A stretch of 9,628 nt of DNA from the NCBI GenBank assembly GCA_937915885.1, contig CALGGP010000017.1, positions 1 to 9,628 of the forward strand. The letters run 5' to 3'. This document shows positions 6,633 through 9,628 of the stretch, in pieces. How positions within the stretch are numbered: the first letter of the stretch is position 1; each line of letters begins with the position of its first letter. The notes below the pieces were generated by a model. The model had not been told where the DNA came from. It saw nothing but the letters and a program-made list of their open reading frames with translations, and did not search any database. The position numbers were made by a program, and so were the translations under genes. The DNA comes from an uncultured Selenomonadales bacterium (lineage in GTDB: Bacteria; Bacillota; Negativicutes; Selenomonadales; Selenomonadaceae).

Positions 6633-6662
6633 GTTAGCCGTCAACGCTCCTCCGTTGGCAAC

Positions 6663-6691
6663 ATTGTAGCACGGTCGACCGGCATTGACAA
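6663..6691 (-). promoter_or_regulatory. Predicted promoter of tnpB
   Basis: On the minus strand TTGTCA (6691-6686) and TACAAT (6668-6663) are 17 bases apart, close to the sigma70 consensus. The spacer contains the perfect 10-bp palindrome CGGTCGACCG (6672-6681). Its -35 box overlaps the -35 box of the plus-strand promoter. It lies at or just outside the presumed left tip of the tnpB element, so it may be host DNA that was there before insertion. Confidence 0.6.
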
Positions 6692-6713
6692 GGCGCGCGC
6701 CGCGCAATAAAAT
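6685..6713 (+). promoter_or_regulatory. Predicted plus-strand promoter, possibly for copA
   Basis: TTGACA (6685-6690) and TAAAAT (6708-6713) are 17 bases apart, an almost ideal sigma70 promoter. The spacer contains the 10-bp perfect palindrome GGCGCGCGCC (6692-6701), a possible operator. Transcription would begin near 6720, where palindromic repeat copy B begins, leaving an untranslated leader of about 330 bases before copA. The spacer is GC-rich, 17 bases rather than the 19-20 typical of MerR/CueR-controlled copper promoters. I see no CsoR-like site. Confidence 0.5.
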
Positions 6714-6719
6714 ATTTTT

Positions 6720-6796
6720 GGGCGCCGTCGACGCTCCCACCCACCGAGCACGGCACCCAACGAAGACCGTCATGCCCACCCCGCGCCGACGGCGCC
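6720..6796 (-). repeat. GC-rich palindromic repeat, full copy B
   Basis: A 77-bp element with end arms GGCGCCGTCGACGC and the reverse complement of GGCGCCGTCGGCGC: 14 bp with one mismatch. It aligns along its length with copy A (2715-2793), sharing TCGACGCTCCC, CACCCAAC/CGCCCAAC and CCCACCCCGCG. The plus-strand promoter ends just before it, so it would form the first structure of a leader transcript. Confidence 0.75.
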
Positions 6797-6849
6797 TTTC
6801 CTTTTTCAATCGAAGGCATCAACCTTCATGATAGGGCGGGAAAAAAGCC

Positions 6850-7000
6850 GGGCGCCTGCCTTCAGGAATGGGCGGCTTTAAAAATGGGCGGTGCTTTCTC
6901 CCGAGGGGCGGACGGCTTCAAAAAATGGGCGACGCCTTCTCTCGAGGGGCGGGCGCTTTAAAAATCGGACGGTGCACTCGATGAGTGGCGCGTTGCGAAA
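6850..7000 (+). repeat. Four imperfect tandem repeats of about 36-41 bp
   Basis: Units begin near 6850, 6886, 6927 and 6966. The consensus is roughly GGGCG(G/A)(C/T)GC(C/T)TTCT, then C(C/T)CGAGGGGCGG, then GCTT(T/C)AAAAAT. The second and third units are the closest pair; the fourth is the most diverged. A partial unit (AGGGCGGGAAAAAAG) may precede the array. Reading the array as protein gives no known family. It lies in the presumed copA leader. Confidence 0.6.
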
Positions 7001-7014
7001 GACGGCGGCGCCCA
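7001..7014 (-). repeat. End fragment of the GC-rich palindromic repeat
   Basis: GACGGCGGCGCCCA matches the right end of copy A (GTCGGCGGCGCCCA at 2781-2794) with one mismatch. No matching left arm was found close by. It sits 37 bases before the copA ATG, so it may be the remnant of a copy. Confidence 0.4.
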
Positions 7015-7050
7015 CATAAATTTTCGGACGGGAGATAAAGGGCTGATGTG

Positions 7051-9612
7051 ATGATCAAAAAAATTTTCAACGTTACGGGCATGAGCTGTTCAGCGTGCTC
7101 GGCGCGTGTCGAAAAAGCCGTCGGTTCGCTCGTCGGCGCCGACAACGTCAGCGTCAATCTCTTGACCAATTCGATGCAAGTCAAATTCGACGAGGCTGTC
7201 ACTTCGACGGACGCGATCATCAACGCCGTCGTCGATGCCGGCTACGGAGCCGCGCTCAAGTCTCAACCGTCGACCGAGCGTCAATCCTCTCGAGCAATCG
7301 CTCAACCGTCCGTCGACGACGAAATTCAATCGATGCGCCGTCGTCTGATGTGGTCGATTTTTTTTCTGATCCCGACCGTTTACATCGCAATGCACTCGAT
7401 GCTTGGGCTGCCGACTCCGCGCGTAATCGTCGAGACGTTTGACGGCGTCGAAAACGCGGTGACGTTCGCCTTCGCGCAATTCCTTTTGATTCTGCCGATC
7501 ATGTATCTCAATCGAAAATATTACATCAACGGCTTTAAAAATTTATTTCGCGGCGCGCCGAATATGGACAGCCTCGTCGGGCTCGGCTCGATGGCGGCGG
7601 CGGCGTTCGGAGCGTTTGCGCTGTTTCGGATCGGCTACGGGCTCGGGCATAATGAGCTGTCGATTGTCGAAGAATACAGCCGCAATTTGTATTTCGAGAG
7701 CGCGGGAATGATCGTCACGCTGATCACCGTCGGCAAATATCTCGAGGCTCGCGCCAAAGGCAAAACTTCAGCCGCCGTCGAAAAACTGATCCGTCTGTCG
7801 CCCAAAAAAGCGTCGGTGATCCGCGACGGTGTTGAAGTAGAGATCGAAACGTCTCAACTGATTGTTGGCGACGAGATCATTGTGCGACCGGGCGAAATTA
7901 TAGCGGTCGACGGCGTAATCATTGATGGGCGCTCGAGCGTTGACGAGTCGTCAATCACGGGCGAGCCGATCCCCGCGTCGAAAACGGTTGGCGATCGATT
8001 GACGAGCGGCACGATGAACGTTGACGGCGTTTTAAAATTCCGCGCGGAGGCGGTCGGCTCCGATACAACGCTCAGTAAAATAATTGAGCTGGTCGAGGAA
8101 GCGTCGGCATCGAAGGCGCCGATCGCGAAGTTGGCGGATAAAATTTCGGGCGTGTTCGTGCCGACGGTGATCGCAATCGCGTTGATCGCGGGCGGCGCGT
8201 GGCTGTCGATGGGCGCGACGGTCGAGTTTGCATTTTCGATCGCGATCTCAATTTTGGTGATCAGTTGTCCGTGCGCGCTCGGGCTGGCGACGCCGGTAGC
8301 GATCATGGTCGGGACAGGCAAGGGCGCCGAGAACGGAATTTTAATCAAATCGGGCGAGGCGCTCGAGACGGCGCATTCGATCGATACGGTTGTGCTCGAC
8401 AAGACGGGGACGATAACCGAGGGGCGTCCGCGCGTAACGGATATTTTTACGGTCGAGGGATTATCGAGCGACGAATTGATATCGATTGCGGCAAGTCTCG
8501 AAAGCGGGAGCGAACATCCGTTGGCGAAGGCGATCACATCACTCACCGATGAGCGACGATCGATAAAAAATTTTAAGGCGATCTTCGGATTGGGCGTCGA
8601 GGGAATGATTGACGGAAAAAATTATTGCGCGGGGAGCGAAAAATTTTTTGTCGGAAAAAAAATATCCGTCGACGCGATCAACGGATTGATTGAAAAACTG
8701 TCGACGGAAGGCAAGACGCCGATCCTGATTGCGCGCAATCGACGATTGATCGGATTGATGGCGGTCGCCGACGAAATCAAAGCGACGAGCCGCGCGGCGA
8801 TTGACGAGCTGCGACGGTTAGGGATTGACACGGTGATGTTGACGGGCGATAATGAGAGGACGGCGCGGGCGGTGGCGTCGACGGTCGGGATCGATCGGGT
8901 GGTCGCGGGAGTGTTGCCCGAAAAAAAATCGGCGGAGATCGAGCGGCTACAATCGGACGGAAAAAAAGTCGCGATGATCGGCGACGGGATCAACGACGCG
9001 CCTGCGCTGATGCGCGCGGATTTGGGAATTGCAATCGGCGCGGGGACGGACGTAGCAATCGAGTCGGCGGACGCGGTGCTGATAAGAAACGATCTGCTCG
9101 ACGCGGTGAGCGCAATCCGATTGAGCCGCGCGGTGATCACCAACATCAAACAGAATTTATTTTGGGCGTTCGCATACAACGTGGTGTGCATCCCGCTGGC
9201 GGCGGGCGTGTTTTACTCGACGCTCGGAATAAAATTATCGCCGATGATCGGCGCGGCGGCGATGTCGATGTCAAGCGTGTGCGTGGTGCTCAACGCGTTG
9301 CGGCTCCGATTTTTCGACGTAAAACATTCGGCGGCGACGGCGATCGGCTCGGACGAGGCAAAGATTAATGTCGGCGTCATAAAAATTTTTGATCGGGAGG
9401 AAGAATTGATGGAGAGAGAATTGAAAATCGAAGGCATGATGTGCAAGCATTGTGTGAAGCACGTGCACGACGCGTTGTCTGCGATGGACGGAGTGACGGC
9501 GGTGGACGTTAGCTTGGAAAAAAATTCGGCGGCGGTGACGATGTCTCGAGAGATTCCGACGGAAGAATTCTCGAAAGTGATCACCGACGCCGGCTATGAA
9601 CTGGTCGGATAA
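7051..9612 (+). CDS. copA: Cu(I)-exporting P1B-type ATPase with N- and C-terminal heavy-metal domains (CopA)
   Basis: An 853-residue inner-membrane pump that expels Cu(I) from the cytoplasm with ATP. An N-terminal HMA domain (1-68) carries GMSCSAC (C13, C16). Eight membrane segments are visible at about 100-118, 134-154, 173-195, 213-231, 368-386, 392-412, 702-722 and 730-750. The actuator loop has TGEP (303-306), the membrane metal site SCPCALG (405-411), the phosphorylation site DKTGT (D450), the SGSEHPLA motif (485-492) and the hinge GDGINDAPAL (644-653). YN (709-710) and MSMSS (738-742) mark the Cu(I)-specific P1B-1 group. A second HMA domain with GMMCKHC (C798, C801) ends the protein (about 787-853), which is less usual. 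I chose the ATG at 7051 with AAAGGG (7037-7042) eight bases upstream; GTG at 7048 is possible. No copper regulator gene is in view. Confidence 0.95.
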   Translation: MIKKIFNVTGMSCSACSARVEKAVGSLVGADNVSVNLLTNSMQVKFDEAVTSTDAIINAVVDAGYGAALKSQPSTERQSSRAIAQPSVDDEIQSMRRRLMWSIFFLIPTVYIAMHSMLGLPTPRVIVETFDGVENAVTFAFAQFLLILPIMYLNRKYYINGFKNLFRGAPNMDSLVGLGSMAAAAFGAFALFRIGYGLGHNELSIVEEYSRNLYFESAGMIVTLITVGKYLEARAKGKTSAAVEKLIRLSPKKASVIRDGVEVEIETSQLIVGDEIIVRPGEIIAVDGVIIDGRSSVDESSITGEPIPASKTVGDRLTSGTMNVDGVLKFRAEAVGSDTTLSKIIELVEEASASKAPIAKLADKISGVFVPTVIAIALIAGGAWLSMGATVEFAFSIAISILVISCPCALGLATPVAIMVGTGKGAENGILIKSGEALETAHSIDTVVLDKTGTITEGRPRVTDIFTVEGLSSDELISIAASLESGSEHPLAKAITSLTDERRSIKNFKAIFGLGVEGMIDGKNYCAGSEKFFVGKKISVDAINGLIEKLSTEGKTPILIARNRRLIGLMAVADEIKATSRAAIDELRRLGIDTVMLTGDNERTARAVASTVGIDRVVAGVLPEKKSAEIERLQSDGKKVAMIGDGINDAPALMRADLGIAIGAGTDVAIESADAVLIRNDLLDAVSAIRLSRAVITNIKQNLFWAFAYNVVCIPLAAGVFYSTLGIKLSPMIGAAAMSMSSVCVVLNALRLRFFDVKHSAATAIGSDEAKINVGVIKIFDREEELMERELKIEGMMCKHCVKHVHDALSAMDGVTAVDVSLEKNSAAVTMSREIPTEEFSKVITDAGYELVG
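9395..9400 (+). promoter_or_regulatory. Internal ribosome-binding site within copA
   Basis: GGGAGG is followed by eight bases and an in-frame ATG (9409-9411). Strength and spacing are better than at the copA start itself. It lies in the linker between the last membrane segment and the C-terminal HMA domain. Confidence 0.55.
9409..9612 (+). CDS. Possible internally initiated CopZ-like copper chaperone (C-terminal domain of CopA)
   Basis: Starting at the in-frame ATG at 9409, this frame gives a 67-residue protein, MERELKIEGMMCKHC onward, sharing the copA stop codon. It is one complete HMA domain of ferredoxin-like type with the copper-binding CxxC (C12 and C15 in the short product). Free CopZ chaperones of Firmicutes are about 68-70 residues, so size and domain limits fit exactly. 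The preceding GGGAGG site supports independent translation. Two readings are possible: a true nested gene giving both a fused and a free chaperone, or a relic of a recent copA-copZ fusion. The purine-rich site could also be chance, since it encodes Arg-Glu-Glu-Glu in a charged linker. Its existence as a separate product is an inference. Confidence 0.4.
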   Translation: MERELKIEGMMCKHCVKHVHDALSAMDGVTAVDVSLEKNSAAVTMSREIPTEEFSKVITDAGYELVG

Positions 9613-9628
9613 TTTTCCCCACCCGCCC

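Larger units (their letters stand above)
5298..6657 (-). mobile_element. IS200/IS605-group element carrying tnpB only (IS1341-like), boundaries approximate
   Basis: The element consists of an intact tnpB, a 3' non-coding region with hairpins, and no tnpA. The right-end hairpin (5306-5327) has arms ATAAAAAG and CTTTTAT, and the sequence before it on the minus strand (GAATCAGGAAT) resembles the conserved tail before the right-end hairpin in this group. At the left, a hairpin CAACG-CTCCTC-CGTTG (6642-6657) is a candidate left-end structure. A 14-bp perfect inverted pair (5298-5311 and 6619-6632) lies near both ends. By eye its base composition is more AT-rich than the flanking genes. The exact tips, and any target-adjacent motif, cannot be fixed without an empty site. 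With no tnpA it would depend on a transposase in trans. Confidence 0.7.
6596..7050. other. 455-bp non-coding gap between tnpB and copA, packed with repeats
   Basis: In order from the left it holds the tnpB leader with the left-end hairpin of the element, two divergent overlapping promoters, palindromic repeat copy B, a small GAAGG/CCTTC hairpin (6812-6827), four imperfect tandem repeats, an end fragment of the palindromic repeat, and the copA ribosome-binding site. A weak alternative copA promoter may be TTGCGA (6993-6998) with TAAATT (7017-7022), 18 bases apart. The short open frames here are rich in arginine and glycine or come from the repeats, and have no family features; I see no gene. 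Confidence 0.7.

Noticed and set aside
6621..6822. Two overlapping minus-strand open frames of 62 codons upstream of tnpB
   Set aside because: They are translations of palindromic repeat copy B in two frames, rich in Arg and Gly. Similar peptide-like strings arise from copy A at 2715-2793, showing they come from the repeat.
6868..6984. A 38-codon plus-strand open frame starting ATGGGCGGC before copA
   Set aside because: It is built entirely from the tandem repeat units and has no ribosome-binding site, so it is most likely repeat-derived and not a leader peptide.
6850..7000. CRISPR array
   Set aside because: The units are contiguous and diverged, with no constant repeat alternating with unique spacers, and there are no cas genes.
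7854..8546. Minus-strand open frame opposite copA
   Set aside because: It is the antisense of the CopA actuator and phosphorylation regions; serine/isoleucine-rich with no family marks.
9395..9411. Frameshift or sequencing break splitting copA from a separate copZ
   Set aside because: The frame is continuous through the linker and both sides are in frame, so the gene is a fusion as it stands. The internal start is reported instead.
9613..9628. Start of another palindromic repeat copy, or a copA terminator, at the right edge
   Set aside because: Only 16 bases remain. CCCACCCGCCC resembles interior parts of the repeat, but this is too short to call, and no hairpin can be seen.

Overview
The window looks like a chromosomal stretch from a Gram-negative-type (diderm) bacterium of moderate GC, plausibly a diderm Firmicute such as a Negativicute. 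The reasons are ADP-heptose (LPS inner core) genes beside a Firmicute-like purE-purC-purM-purN block, clear Shine-Dalgarno sites, and a CopA copper ATPase with a second heavy-metal domain at its C-terminus. The taxonomic call is an inference, not something the sequence proves.

Layout. The left two thirds (about 218-6595) is all on the minus strand. In transcription order it holds a TnpB-type RNA-guided nuclease gene of the IS200/IS605 group without tnpA, then rfaE1 and hldD (heptose kinase and epimerase, overlapping by ATGA), then purE, purC, purM and purN. Good sigma70-type promoters can be read in front of purE (its -35 box overlaps the hldD stop) and in front of purC. purM and purE both start with TTG. 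purF, which often sits between purC and purM, is absent here. The right third (7051-9612) is copA on the plus strand, transcribed away from tnpB.

Non-coding DNA. A family of GC-rich palindromic elements of about 77-79 bp, with near-perfect terminal inverted repeats of about 14 bp, occurs after purN, between purE and purC, and between tnpB and copA. One half-copy and one end fragment are also present. The 455-bp gap between tnpB and copA also contains two divergent promoters sharing one -35 region and four imperfect tandem repeats of about 40 bp. The tnpB 3' region carries IS605-like right-end hairpins and is a good omega-RNA candidate; it abuts the rfaE1 start codon.

How the genes work. PurE, PurC, PurM and PurN are four enzymes of de novo IMP synthesis. 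RfaE1 and HldD belong to the ADP-L-glycero-D-manno-heptose pathway. CopA exports Cu(I). The most interesting point in the window is a textbook ribosome-binding site and in-frame ATG inside the end of copA. It would release the last 67 residues as a free CopZ-like copper chaperone.
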